A DNA stretch of 64,000 bases from NCBI GenBank assembly GCA_032622095.1, contig CP136063.1, forward strand, positions 270,003,426-270,067,425, read 5' to 3'. Under the pieces are notes generated by a model. The model had not been told where the DNA came from. It saw nothing but the letters and a program-made list of their open reading frames with translations, and made no database searches. Positions 47,440 through 59,749 of the stretch are shown piece after piece. Source of the stretch: Siphonodentalium dalli (taxonomy: Eukaryota > Mollusca > Scaphopoda > Gadilida > Siphonodentaliidae). The translations under genes were made by a program, and so were the position numbers. The stretch's first letter is position 1; the number at the start of each line of letters is the position of its first letter.

Positions 47440-48360
47440 TCTTACTTTCTACAAATTTACCGACTGTAGATTATATTCTATAATCAGCCTTAATATACAT
47501 TACCGAACCCCACAATTCTGGCCATGTATTTCCTCTATGTGGGAGGCATTTTGATAATTCCCCTATATTTTCTCATATATATCACTATATGACATACAAA
47601 AAGAAATAAGTGGCATATATACGCTACAATAGTGGATATGTTTGCTTACAACCCACACACATTTTCCACCAATTCCGGTCATAAGTCTTATGTTATCAGC
47701 ATTATTCACCAGATCCACACACACATTTCATTATCTGAACTGATAAGAACACAGTGCTATGTTTCCTCTATTATATAAATGTGAAATGATTTCATTCCTA
47801 CTGTTAGTTGAAGCTTAATCATCATTTTATATAATGTAGTTGGAGTTTTCCAATGCTATTTCATTAGAGACTCAGTGCCTGGACCCTCTCAGACATCAGC
47901 TGAGGTAATTACAGCTTTATCGCAGTGTGTCGAATCTCTCCTAAAGTATCTCTGCCATAGCTATCTAGAATATCTAGGACAGTATACACGCGGCGCGCGT
48001 AATTAACTTTCTTGGGAGATTCATATAGGTGATACATATAGGTATTATATATTGATCTGGTATACGAATATGTCGGAGGGGACATTTTGGGTTAGAGGAA
48101 TGGGCCAATAACAGCGTATGTAATGGGAACATCGAATTTTGATAGTTCCATATCTCAGACAATCCAGGGGTTCCCCGTGCACAGAAGGTCGGTATAAGTA
48201 GCGGACCGGGCGGAACCGACTTCAGAAAGTTTAGTCCATCGTCACCAAACACAAGCCCGTGATATATCATTTTGAGGAGTATTGTACTGCGCACCAGGTA
48301 GGACCCGGTGTGAATTATACAAATGATGCAAAATTAATTTGGAAGGTTTAAGAGCCAAAA
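47440..48360. other. No supported feature
   Basis: AT-rich DNA with no clear gene. A 106-codon minus-strand frame at 47974-48294 shows no family motif. Confidence 0.5.
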
Positions 48361-48361
48361 T

Positions 48362-48835
48362 TCAGCAAAAATCGTTGTTTTTGTAAAATTCGACAAAACG
48401 AGACATAAAATTAGAGAAACGCGATGTTTTTGATCTAACAATATTGTAATATACATGTACATACTCTAGACATGTTATATGATAGTGTCCCGATTTCGTT
48501 GATTGATAGCAAGATATCTGAGATTTATCGTAAACATAGACAAAAGAGCGCATGGTTTCATTTGTGTTGCCCCTCTTTATGGACAATTATTGAATACTGC
48601 TTTGATGAGGATCTCGTATATATATATATTTATATAATCTAGAAAAATGTGAAAATATATACCGCATATGATCATAGGCTAAAGATGTCATCCTTTGTCA
48701 TCCTTCAATTGTGTTTTGGAATATTGTGTCACACCTCACACCAAATTAAGAAAAAAAGTCAGTTTTTTTTTTATAAAATTCGGCCGGACGTAATACAAAA
48801 GCAGAAGAACTCCGGTTATTTTGTGCTATAATATA
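48362..48835 (-). repeat. Dispersed repeat, copy 1
   Basis: Matches 52330-52770 in inverted orientation. In reverse complement it carries AAGAGGGGC, GATAAATCTCAGATATCTTGC and TCGTTTTGTCGAATTTT. On the plus strand it has GCATATGAT, CATTTGTCAT-like words and TGTCACACCTCAC. No transposase seen. Confidence 0.85.
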
Positions 48836-49232
48836 GCGGTCTCCTTGTTTCGAGCTATGATATAGCGGTCTCCTTGCTTCGAGCTATAATATAGCGGTCT
48901 CCTTGCTTCGAGCTATGATATAGCGGTCTCATTGCTTCGAGCTATGATATAGCGGTCTCCTTACTTCGAGCTATGATATAGCGGTCTCCTTGCTTCCAGC
49001 TATGATATAGCGGTATCCTTGCTTCGGGCTATGATATAGCGGTCTCTTTGCTTCGAGCTATGATATAGCGGTCTCCTTGCTTCGAGCTATGATATAGCGG
49101 TCTCCTTACTTCGAGCTATGATATAGCGGTCTCCTTACTTCGAGCTAAGATATAGCGGTCTCCTTGCTTCCAGCTATGATATAGCGGTATCCTTGCTTCG
49201 GGCTATGATATAGCGGTCTCTTTGCTTCGAGA
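48822..49232 (+). repeat. 29-bp minisatellite (~14 units)
   Basis: Consensus CGAGCTATGATATAGCGG plus TCTCCTTGCTT. A six-unit block with TTCCAGC, GTATCC and TCGGGC variants recurs 174 bases apart (about 48994 and 49168), so the array also has a 6-mer higher order. Confidence 0.97.
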
Positions 49233-51640
49233 TACACATTGTGATAACGCCGTGATATAATTGATAGATTGCCAGAGTTCTGAGTTTTTTGGTGGAACTA
49301 GGCCATCGTACATTTTAAACTTGTTTTGCCCCACTACATGGTTGACGAGACATTGTTGTGGTATGTTTTTGAACTGAATTTGGTGTTTCAACTCTAAAGA
49401 TGGCAGCCAAAACGGTTCCAGAAAATAAAATTATTGCCAGTAATTCACACTCATGCACCCTGCGGCTTTCTTGTTATTTGGAAAAATATGACTGCCTGTA
49501 ACCCTCTAACGCATTAGTTTAGATCTAGTTCATTATCATTTGTAATGTTTGAAACATATGACATGACGTAGTCCGGAGTTTGGATTAGCATTCGACCTAT
49601 TATTTTGAAACTAGATGGGCAGTAGCCTTGGCTCACGAATTGATTAATATATTATGTGCGACAGTTCTATAAAACGGGGAAACCTATAATCTAATTAAAT
49701 GTGGGACTGTTGCGAAGATGGCGACAATATACAAGAATCCCTAATGTGGTCCGTCATTATGTGGTTTCTGGAATAATTTAACAGAATTATCTTATTTGTT
49801 CTCAGAAACACACCAATATCTGATACTAATATACAATGTTCATTTGTTGATAACAATTTTCTGAGTAAAATGACTCGTTGTATCCGGAATTTTAGAGGAT
49901 TTAATCTTAGAAACCTTATGATAAACTGATTAGGATGCCGGTCATTTCTCTAAGGAAATAAGTGAAAACAGTAATACTATAAATTTGTTGTGCCATAATA
50001 CGACGTCTGTATATTCACATTCATATTAAGCGAAATCACTACTTTACTACAAAACTACCACACCTGCTAGTTGGTGGTTTGCATGGGATAGAAGTCAATC
50101 CACTGACATTCTTATTGTTGAAGTGAAGACCTCACATCGAACTATTATTGGTTCATCTTGAATCGCTCATCGCCGATAAGCACCTAGCAAACATACCCTC
50201 ATACAATAATCAGACGGTCGTGACTTTGCATGGATAACAATCCGCGTTTGTAAGACATGTGTTTGCTTATCTGGCTTGTTTGAAATAAACTATGAAAATA
50301 AACGTTGTTCGTGACAACAAACCGTTACTTAAGTGGAACTGAACAATAATTGCAATCAAACTAGTATATGAGTATTCGATATCGGTGTGTTTCTGCGAAC
50401 AAAATTGACAGTTTCGCTAAATTTACGCAGCAACCACTTTGAGGGTTCACATTGGGGATTAGTGTATACCATCTACACAGCAGACCCAGATTCAGTTGAA
50501 TGATAGCATTACCAGTTGTATGGTCGCCCTTCCCATCTCGTTCCAAAGGTATAAGTAGAAGCAAAACGAGACATCGGCATACGTCACGTCAAATTTTTCA
50601 AACAAATGATAATCAACTAAACGATTGTGTTAGTGAGTCAGTCACAGAAAGTAATGTTTTCCAAATAACAATATAGCCGCGGGGGATGTGTGAACTATAC
50701 TTCCAATGGTTTTATTTTCTGGTACTGTTTTGTACGCCATCTTTAGTTGAATCACAACCTTTAGTTCAAACACATACAACTGTGCCAATGCCATAGCCAT
50801 TCAAATGCTGAGATTTCCATTTGATTTAATCACACTCGAACGGAATTGGTATATTCGGCAATTTGAATTATCGTCTGTCATTTTTATGGTGACAGTAACC
50901 GGCCGCGGGTGTTATTTATTAGCCATGCATTGCCATGCATGACTGCCGTAAGTTATCAGTCGAGGTGTGGCCACTATCTTGGCAGCTTTCGCACAATGAA
51001 CTCGTGAGCTTTGTATCTAATCATCTACCACTGCCTATGACCTACAAACAACGCAATTAAATACAATATAATCACGAGAAACATAACTATATCATATTGC
51101 TGTGAGTGGCAAGATGATTGCGTGGCAATATTTTATCTCAAATTGGCTCATAGTCGTCGATTCTGCAAAAATATTTTCGGACCGTACGATAACAATTACT
51201 ACTCGTTATGCCTAGTTCATTATGAGAAAGGTGTGCGTTATCCGTATTTATATTTTATTGCATGTTCTATCACTTTACACATAATAACCATCACTATGTA
51301 TGTTACGAATGGCGTTTTAAGGGATTTATATTTGTTTTGATGGCAGCTGCATACGCGTTTATACAATTTACGTGTACTTATTGTTATTTTTGAAGACGTA
51401 CATGTATAGGCATATTCCGCGTGTTAGTTTCAACTAGCGACTTATGTGTTATTGCATGGGGTGATGGGTAAATGCATGTAACCAAGCAAAACACCTGCGA
51501 CAGGAGGTGTTAATACCCAAAAACTCATATATACAATATGTCTCGAACATTGTTGAGAGTTTTCCCTAGATCCTTGTTCGAAACAAAATTGAATTACCAC
51601 CGATACATAGGGGCAACGAGATGAATCCATCGATATACAC
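49233..51640. other. No supported feature
   Basis: Mostly non-repeat AT-rich DNA. Frames are short and without motifs. Confidence 0.55.
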
Positions 51641-51648
51641 AGAATACA

Positions 51649-51780
51649 CACAGAGTAGCCGAGAATACCAAATTTTCACCAAGAGTGGAATTGTGGTTTT
51701 AACCACGAGCCTTTTGGCGAGTGGTTAAAACCACAATAACACGAGTGGTGAAAATGTTGTACTCTCGGGTACTATGCGTG
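51649..51780. mobile_element. Foldback element (hairpin MITE-like)
   Basis: Arms of about 50 bases, 51657-51706 and 51721-51770, pair through CCGAGAATACCAAATTTTCACC.., TTGTGGTTTTAACCAC and the reverse. The loop is 14 bases. Weaker pairing continues outward to about 51649 and 51780. Confidence 0.88.
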
Positions 51781-52329
51781 TATTTTATTTATGCCATAAT
51801 TATTATTTTGGTAATTTTGTTCGCGAATTAAACTACTCCGCTGTTTACTTCGAATGTGTATACTTACAAGAAACACAGCGGCGACGCTATAAGGAATGTG
51901 CGTCACGCGTAGTGATGCTTACATTAACGTCATGGCGTCAACCTGTTTCTGAGCGATCAGTCACTTGGAATTACCATTCGTATGTGTCCTAGTTAATATA
52001 TCACTAGCAAGCTAAATTTGTTTGAAATTCATGCAATTTCCCTCATATCTAATTGATATCATGACAACTTCCAATTTCAAATGAATGTGACATAGGAACG
52101 CAGTAGTTCTGCTATGGGCATACACGTTTAACACATGAAATTACACTTGAAAATAAACACCCATAATATAACTTTATACCCACAGTTACAGTAGGAAGCC
52201 GTATACCCACAGTAGAGTGTATGTTTGAAATTTACAAGATAGGTGTTATACACATAGTAGAACAGGCAAGTATGGTATAAAAACAAATCATGCCATATCA
52301 TGCTGGTGATCTAGAAGTGTGTAGACTAC

Positions 52330-52880
52330 AATCTCATATCACAAAATAATTCGAACTCTTCTGTCCAGCCGAATATTTTGCAGAATTTTTGGGTGAGGTG
52401 TGACATACATGTACATGTAATCTTACATGACAAAGCACTATGACAAATGATAACACAATCAGCCTGATATCATATGCCGTGAACATTTCCACAAATTGCC
52501 AGGGTATTTGCGACACCCCTTGTCGAAACAACATTGAATTGTAACCCATTAAGAGGGGCTAAACAATTGAAAACTAACAATGTTTTGGTCTATTGTCACA
52601 ATAAATCTCAGAAATCTTGCATATATCAACGAAATCATGGCGTCATGCAGACTACTATATATATCTTAGAAATATATCGGAAAATATTCCGATATATTGC
52701 GCTTTTCTATTTCGTTTTGCCGAATTTTCCTCAGTTTTCTAGATTATATGGAAGATCGGAGGTCAAACCAATATTGACCTATCGCCCATTAAGAGAGCCA
52801 AACAAAAGCTTTTTTGTCTATTTTACCAGAAATCTCAGAAATCTTGCTAGCTTTCAATAAATCGAGACAATTTGATAAGA
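52330..52880 (+). repeat. Dispersed repeat, copy 2, with an extra partial unit
   Basis: Inverted relative of 48362-48835. The segment CATTAAGAGGGGC..CTCAGAAATCTTGC at 52547-52625 is repeated in altered form at 52788-52850 (CATTAAGAGAGCC..CTCAGAAATCTTGC). Confidence 0.85.
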
Positions 52881-53528
52881 AATATCTAAAGGTATGTACA
52901 TTACAATATCTTGGCACAAAAAGTTGTCTCTCTACTTTTGTGTCTCATTTTGGCACATTTTCAAAGAAAAAAAAGAGCATAATTTTGTCTCTTTCAGATC
53001 GTTTATATATTTCACCCCTGCATGGTCTTGTCTGGTGCACAATGTCACAACCTTCACTATGGTGTATCTCAAGCCCGTGTGTGGTGCCGATGTAATACAA
53101 TCTTATACTCCTGGTGAGCTTTTTGAGTTCGCATGCTCCACTAAAGTGCATCGTAATCGGGGATGCGCATTCTGGAAGAATTCGATGAGTGGGCGAGACC
53201 CGGCGAGTGTCCCCCGTGGTTTATTTGTTTCATTTGGTTCTCCAAAAACAAAAATGAGCTGAACATGCACAGATATTTGCAATATCGGACCTCACAGAAA
53301 CCAATTTCCGTTATTTTCGAAGATTATTTGTACCAGCTGAGCCCCTGTGCCGAATATTGACTATATATTACTTTTCTCTCTGCGGGTTTTGTTAATATGA
53401 ATATTATACATTTCTACCTAGTGATCTCGATGATATTGACTATAATTCGCGGGGGCTGATATGACCCTTTGCGATACAAGATATAAACGAATTCAAAGCA
53501 TCGCCTTAGCCATAGAACAGTATACCCT

Positions 53529-53577
<49 letters not shown>
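53529..53577. repeat. (TA)n microsatellite
   Basis: Short CA repeat followed by about 21 TA units. Confidence 0.97.
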
Positions 53578-53579
<2 letters not shown>

Positions 53580-54440
53580 CTGCTTTCAGCATTAGGCAGA
53601 CATGACCATATTACCATCATTAGGCAGACATATACAAAAAACTTTGAAACCGCTCAATTTTAAACACTCTTTCTCTAGTTTTGTTCTAAATGTGACCACC
53701 ACGCTGTGATCAATTGGAATTTGTGATTCCTCAAGTAATATGAAATATACAAATTCTCAGGTCTGCCTAATTCTAAGAGGACCATTGACCATCATTTGGC
53801 AGACTGTGACATTATGCAGACCAAATCCGGTCTGCCTATATTTTTCATGTCAGTCACAACTAGTTATCTGGTGCTTTAATTGTTAACACCTCTCCTTGTT
53901 CAACCGATTTAGGTTGTCTTTTGTCTATAAAAGAATGGGATTGAAAAACAAAATTGTTAAAGGCATTTCAGCCCCGTTAGTTTTGAGACATGTATATTCT
54001 GTCGATATATAATTTCATCATTGTGTGGTCGAAACATCCACAGCGGTCTTGAAAAAATAAACTTTTCTGGTTTTTGCATTTTTATGTATAGGATGCAGCA
54101 GAAAAGAAAATAACAGGTCAAATGTCATTATAACATCGAACAATCTGGTGTATACATCGAAATTGAGTACAAATTTCGGGATTGAAAAAAGACCGCACAA
54201 TGATGAAACTGTATAACGATCGAATATACATGTCTCAAAATTATCGGGGCGGAAATGCCCTTAACAAGAATGTTTTCAATCCCATCATTTTATAAACAAA
54301 AGAAAACCTAAATCCGTTGAACAAGGAGAGGTGTTAACAATTAAATCGCAAGATAACTAGTTGTGACAGGCATGCAAAAATTAGGCAGACCTGATTTCGT
54401 CTGCATAAAGTCGCGGTCTGCCTAATGAAAGTTTCATCAA
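53580..54440. mobile_element. Long inverted-repeat element with GGCAGAC subterminal words
   Basis: Arms of roughly 250 bases, about 53790-54040 and 54190-54440, are inverted copies at moderate identity (TCACAACTAGTTATCT, GTTAACACCTCTCCTTGTTC, TTTGAGACATGTATATTC). ATTAGGCAGAC or its reverse occurs at about 53592, 53618, 53759, 53800, 53835, 54381 and 54413, clustered at the arm ends. There is no coding capacity, so it is a non-autonomous foldback or MITE-type element. Confidence 0.88.
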
Positions 54441-54830
54441 AATCCACCAAATATATCGGAAAATATGACATATATTAGGGGGGGACTTTCTTTTTTTGAT
54501 ATGTTTATATATAGCAAAATAGCTCTTTCAGTGCGATGTCAATTAACATAGGTCAAGGTCAAGGTCATTTTAGGATCAAGGTCACGGACATCGAACCCCC
54601 GCATCAACTTGACAACAAATTTGGTTGATGTCCGATCTGAACTTTACCCACCATGTCGACCCATGTTAAAATGGACTTCTAATCATATATACATCGCTGT
54701 CACCGTCGGTGACGAGCGACTTCCAAAAAAATCCAGCGTGCCGATGTCGACCAGAAAGCTGGCAGCCCGCCAATTCCTTTCATGCGACGCTAACCATGAA
54801 AGCATTTCAGCGCGTTCAGGCTAAATTGGT
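54441..54830. other. No supported gene; a GGTCAAGGTCA cluster
   Basis: AGGTCAAGGTCAAGGTCAT and TCAAGGTCA lie at about 54550-54590. Similar words occur in the repeats near 23950, so this is probably repeat-derived. Confidence 0.45.
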
Positions 54831-54914
54831 TCAATTATTTATCTCGAGCGAAATCACATGCCGAGAAATGTCTGTCCGCCTGTACTTTTGGGAGACGGGA
54901 AGTTATCGACAGAT

Positions 54915-54995
54915 GTTTCAGCCTGTTAGGGTGGATACACACATGCATGTAATCTCTGTAAATGTCGTGTATTTGTCGTTTTACATGGACCATAC
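54915..54995 (+). repeat. Dispersed repeat, left member of an inverted pair
   Basis: GGGTGGATACACACATGCAT, GTAATCTCTGTA and TTTTACATGG match the reverse complement of 56334-56400. A weaker match (CCAATCATTG) continues inward. Confidence 0.85.
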
Positions 54996-54999
54996 AGAC

Positions 55000-56330
55000 C
55001 ATGTAATATGTGTCTGCTGACAACCCAATCATTGCGGCTATGTTTGACCACAGTGAGCCAAGCTCTCGACGTGCAGAGAGTCGTTGACTGAACGAAGTCG
55101 TCAGGCCGCTTAAAATAATTGTTCGCGCGATAACCCAAATGTTGGACTTTCTGTTTAAATTATTGTCAGTCTTCTCTTGATTTTTGTAGCAGTGATGGCC
55201 CCAGGATTTCCCTAACGCAGGGGCTATGATGTCATGATGCTATCGACTGGTGGGGTGGGGGCATGCAGCACCCTGAGTCCTGACCCCCCCCCCCCACCCA
55301 TGAAGCCACTCCTGACTTATAAATATCGTAGTTGACAGTCATTACTGTCGTGTCTGTTTGCTACGCGTGATTAATATAATATTCAGCAATTTATGCTATT
55401 CATATAATTATGAAAATAGTATTACAGCTTTAAATTTGAGAGTACAGAAGGTGGTGTTGCTGTGTGTCTTCATTCGGGGAAAAGGGTTGTCTAGCTCTAC
55501 GAGTTCCCAACTACGCAACCTCTCTTGTGTTATATATGTATACGCAAAATTTACAACTATGGAATATTTATGTTAAACATATTGTACATTCATGCCAAGA
55601 TAATCCCGGCTTATACATTCAACTAAATCCCTTAGTTATTCGAAGCTTTCGAGAACCAGCCCCTCCCCAATCATGGATTATGGTCCAAAATGTTATAATT
55701 TAAGCACAAGCTAAAATTGTGACAGTTGGGAACTTGTTCAACCTTTGGTTTGAGAAGCATAGTGTTATGTAAATTTAGGGTGAAAAATTGGGGGGGGGGG
55801 GTGTCACTCTTTTTACTCGCTGTACCTGCATTAATTTTTTGGCGCTGTAATGGATATTTGCATGGAAATCCCAATTGAATGTTATCACATGAGCGCGCTT
55901 TGAAACTATCCGAGGAATCTCAACGAACCGGTATTGTCTGTCTTAATTTTCCAATGCCTGTTATTCAAGGCCTGAGAGCACCATATCGGATTGTTAATGG
56001 AACATTAAACACTCGTGTATCGCAATCGCCGTAAAAGAGCTTCAAATTCTGCACATTTTATTTTTATTTTGGATGATCCTGAAATGACGAGAAACAAATC
56101 AAGTATAAAATCGACGGACTCAAATCCACTTTTCCAAATGAATTAAAACTCGTGAAAAACAGCAACAGATATCAGACAGGATTTATTCATTTCGGCATCC
56201 ATTAAAGCATTTATGACTGGCCTGAAATTTCTTGATAGCAGTCAGTTTGATAATGGCTTATAACTGCTCACTTGTCTGGCCTGTTGAAATTGTCCGATCG
56301 CGCGCAGGCGACTAATGCTATCAATGATTG
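55000..56330. other. No supported gene; homopolymer tracts
   Basis: A poly-C run (about 55285-55298) and a poly-G run (about 55790-55801) are the only marked features. Short frames only. Confidence 0.5.
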
Positions 56331-56333
56331 GTG

Positions 56334-56405
56334 TGACCATGTAAAATACATGGATTTTACATACAGAAATTACATGCATGTGTGTATCCACCCTTAGGGC
56401 TGACT
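56334..56405 (-). repeat. Dispersed repeat, right member of the inverted pair
   Basis: Inverted partner of 54915-54995, about 1.4 kb away. The two could be ends of one element, but the interior shows no transposase. Confidence 0.8.
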
Positions 56406-56729
56406 CGTTAAACATTTTGTCTGGAACGAAATTAAATGCCGCTGAGAGGGGGCGCATTATTCCAAAGCGCGATAACATGGGAACGGCATAACGCACATGC
56501 GCGTGCAATGTATCGATGGAAAGGTTACTTAAATATTTTATTGTATACCTCCTTGTAGGAGAAGAATATATACATACATGGAAATATATATTATACAGCA
56601 AATGGAGATAATTAAGAAAACAGAACCGTTGGGTGGCTGATCGAATGCGTCATATCTTGAAGAGACCGGTCCATGTGAATGCGATTTTGTTTTATGCGCA
56701 AACAATAATTTATTTACACAAAGTAATTG

Positions 56730-57467
56730 TTACTGGATCAGATGACACATCCCATAAATGAAGTTAGCCATGTCGAGAATTATAGTTTCTATGTTGTTGT
56801 CAAGTTCGGCGGGTGAGTTAATTGGCTCACCACCCAGAAGCAGGGCTAACAGAGACATATCATCTCTAGAATCTATGTACAGAAAGGTCGAGAGACCAAC
56901 CTCATCAAGAATGTGTTCACAAAACGACTTCCGAAGGGCAAGTGAATTGGCTGCTGTACAATAACGAAGGGCGTGTGATATATCCCGTTACCACAAGCGC
57001 GACACGTGCGATCATTAGAAAATGTAGTTCTGTTGAGCAGTAGAGCGAGATTTTTCAGAGCTTTAGACGCCGCCAGGGTGCCTTTTCAGCAATGTCCAAA
57101 TACTCCAAAATGACAGTGGATCATTGTGCACAATGCGAAACAAATCAAGTGATGTATCTCGGTCCACTGTAGTTTTCCATTGTATAACATAGTGTGACTG
57201 TACTGTTGATTTGCGGAAGTGCTTCCATGTTGATTTAGAAGGAAATTCGCCAGTCGCAACGAAAGTATCCAGATGCGCGTGTATATTGTATTGCCGAAGT
57301 AACTGTGTAATGTCGGACACAAACCCTGTTGTCGCACGTCCGAAGAGGCTCTGTAAGAAGAATTTATGTAAGAAAATTCGCAGTGGTTCCTGGTGCCCAT
57401 CGGGAAGGTAAATTAGATCAGCGAGGAATGAAAGTTTCTGTATGTGTATTTCGTTTTCGAGTGGCAT
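56730..57467 (-). pseudogene. LINE ORF2 3' fragment (thumb and CCHC-like tail)
   Basis: The first 134 codons (57467-57063) contain LSFLADLIYLPDG, GFVSDITQLLRQY and GEFPSKSTWKHF, typical of the region after the reverse transcriptase palm in invertebrate LINEs. Frame changes then lead into LALLLNR with CRACGNG, and next into SHALRYCTAAN, giving a C-x2-C...H...C knuckle. The frame ends at TAA 56730-56732. The RT catalytic domain is absent, so this is a 5'-truncated, frameshifted copy of a LINE different from the one at 29592-33775. Confidence 0.72.
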
Positions 57468-57937
57468 AAGACCTAACAGTGTTAATTAATTGTGAAGTAG
57501 GCACGTTTTCGTTATGTTTAGTTCACATATAATGTTTGCGACATTATACTTTAGATGTATGAAATTCATCATGCCTACACACCATGAAGCCAACCCCTCG
57601 TCTTTTGTGATAAAGGCTCGAGTAAAGCGTATTATTATATTGTATGTGAGAACCCTCACGACGGATGATGGCTAATCAGCAATGGCTTGACCATGATTGC
57701 TAGATTCGGGTGATACAGAATGCATTCCTATTCAGAGTTGTATTTACTATGCGTCAAACAATGGACCACATAGTTGTTATTTTGTGGTTTTCTGTATGCC
57801 ATTGCTTGTGGCAGAAGCACATTATATTACATAATCAATCAACCATATTATTTTACATATATATTAATACATGTAAATACATATCATAGTGCATGTAAAT
57901 TTTGTATCATAAAAAGTCTTGAACGTGAAGTTACCTT
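57468..57937. other. No supported feature
   Basis: A 60-codon minus-strand open stretch (about 57672-57494) leads in frame, through one TAA, into the LINE fragment. It may be more of it, but has no recognisable motif. Confidence 0.4.
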
Positions 57938-58680
57938 ACTTCCTTCTGATTGTGAATGATGGAGTCCATCTCATAGTATATTATTATGGGCCCATAGTGG
58001 TAGCCCCATACAGACTCGAAAGTTGAAGAAAAAACTAATTTCCATATGCATATCAGCATCTCTGTCCTTGGTGTCCCAATAATTGGTGCCTCACTCCCAG
58101 AGCTCTAGTATATTCTATTAAAGCTCAAATGATTTACGCTTAAGCGCAAATGATTTATGCTTAAGCATAGAGGTTGTTTGCATTAAGCGTAAATCATTTG
58201 CGCTTAAGTGCAAATGCCTAACACTAACTTATTTCCTTCTGATTGTGAATGATGGAGTCCATCTCATAGTATATACCATTTTCATGGCCATAAAAAGGGA
58301 ATTAGGGGTTACTGGGGTGGTGTGGGGGCTTGCTTTCATCATATGGTGTACTTATTGACTTGAAATAGGCGGAAAAAACCCTATTTTCATATTATCAGCA
58401 TCCCTGTCCCCAAGAATTTGTGTCTACATCCCAGAGATCTAGTATATTTTTGATAAAAAGACACATCCTGCACAGATCTATACCATTTCCATGGTCATAA
58501 AATGTATAGAGGGGTTACTGGGGATTGCTTCCCTCATATGGTGGCCCTACACAGACTTGAGTGATTTGTTTAGGCCTGTGCCATTTAAAATTAATTCAGA
58601 GGGGATCAATGCATATTAATGTTAAGCACAAATGATTTACGCTTAAGTATAGAGGTTGTTTGCGCTTTTTTTGTCAGAAT
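57938..58680. repeat. ~285-bp imperfect repeat with a TTTACGCTTAAG inverted repeat
   Basis: TCCTTCTGATTGTGAATGAT plus GGAGTCCATCTCATAGTATAT occurs at about 57941 and 58226. Each copy continues with TCAGCATC(T/C)CTGTCC and CCCAGAG(C/A)TCTAGTATAT. A third, partial copy is near 58480. An inverted repeat at 58124-58212 pairs AAATGATTTACGCTTAAGCG with its complement. A further arm-like piece lies at about 58622. Confidence 0.85.
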
Positions 58681-58689
58681 AAAGTTTGT

Positions 58690-59280
58690 ATGTCAATGCA
58701 CGCAGGTTTAACATGGTTCGAAACTATCGTATCCTATTAACATTTGACGATCTTTGTGGTGCGTGTAATGTATATAATATACACTCTATGGGCCATAGTC
58801 TGGCAGCGCAAAAATAAGAAGCACACAATGGCGATGTAGCTACGACTGATAATAGGACAACATGCGGTGGGAGATCCCATTTTCCTTTGGGAGTGTCGGC
58901 CTCTGAATATGCTTGGATTCGTTAGATTATAAATAAAGACTATTCGCAAAAATTGTTTCAATTAATGTCGATCGCAATGTGTCTGGGGGGGGGATGTATT
59001 CCAAATTGTTCTGATATTATTCAATTTTCATTTATATGATTCCGCGAGCGACCATAAGGCCACTGTTAATTAAATTTCTGTTTTAGCGTCATTCGCCGCG
59101 TTTTGATTTTCGCCGAAAATAGCGCAATCCGTTTATTATTTCACCTTGCGGGCGTTAAATAAACTTTTGTTGTACCTCTCAACAAGCAGCGATCCAATCG
59201 ACCACAAATATGTGTGGTTAGTTTTCGTACGGAAGTATACACTGCCATCTCCGGTGTCAAAACAAGGTCACATTTAACTT
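58690..59280. other. No supported feature
   Basis: AT-rich DNA. A G run lies at 58985-58993. No recognisable gene. Confidence 0.5.
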
Positions 59281-59289
59281 ATCGCATAA

Positions 59290-59745
59290 ATGTTGATCAA
59301 ATTACATATTCCCGAAGTTTACAGAGTGAAAATTACTCATTTTGACGCTGAAAAAACTGTTGAGGAGTTCATAATAAATGTAAAGTGGGACAGTCACAAT
59401 GCTTGAAATATTAGCATAGATCAAATTCGGTCCTTGGAAGTTGGAAATGACTGGAGTGCAATGGTGTCATTGGATTTGACATCAATTTCTGAAATCAAAT
59501 TACTCGAACTAAAAAGAGATGTTGCGTCAGGTAGCCTACATTATTTAAAAGTGGCTCTGAAAGATAATGTTACAAACAAAAACAGTAAATACTATGACTC
59601 ATGTGAAAGTTGTGGAACTGAACTGTTTATTTCAGTATTAAAAATATCAATGAAATTGAATCTGTTAATAGTTAGATATTCAAACCCCCATGCCCTTGGA
59701 TCCCCTGAACTAGTATATCATGTCATGAATCTATTCAAAATCTGA
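59290..59745 (+). pseudogene. Unrecognised 152-codon frame with one internal TGA
   Basis: ATG at 59290, directly preceded by an in-frame TAA. It runs 38 codons to TGA at 59404-59406, then stays open in the same frame to TGA at 59743-59745 (about 151 amino acids if the first TGA is ignored). The second part contains DSCESCGTELF, a possible zinc-binding Cys cluster (C-x2-C), and LELKRDVASGSLHYLKVAL. It has no signal peptide or membrane segment. I recognise no family. It may be a decayed gene or retrocopy, or chance: one uninterrupted stretch of 113 codons is only mildly unusual here. Confidence 0.25.
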
Positions 59746-59749
59746 CAAC

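Noticed and set aside
54545-54590. Nuclear-receptor response element (AGGTCA direct repeats)
   Set aside because: The words lie in a low-complexity AAGGTC run like those in repeats near 23950. No gene nearby to regulate.
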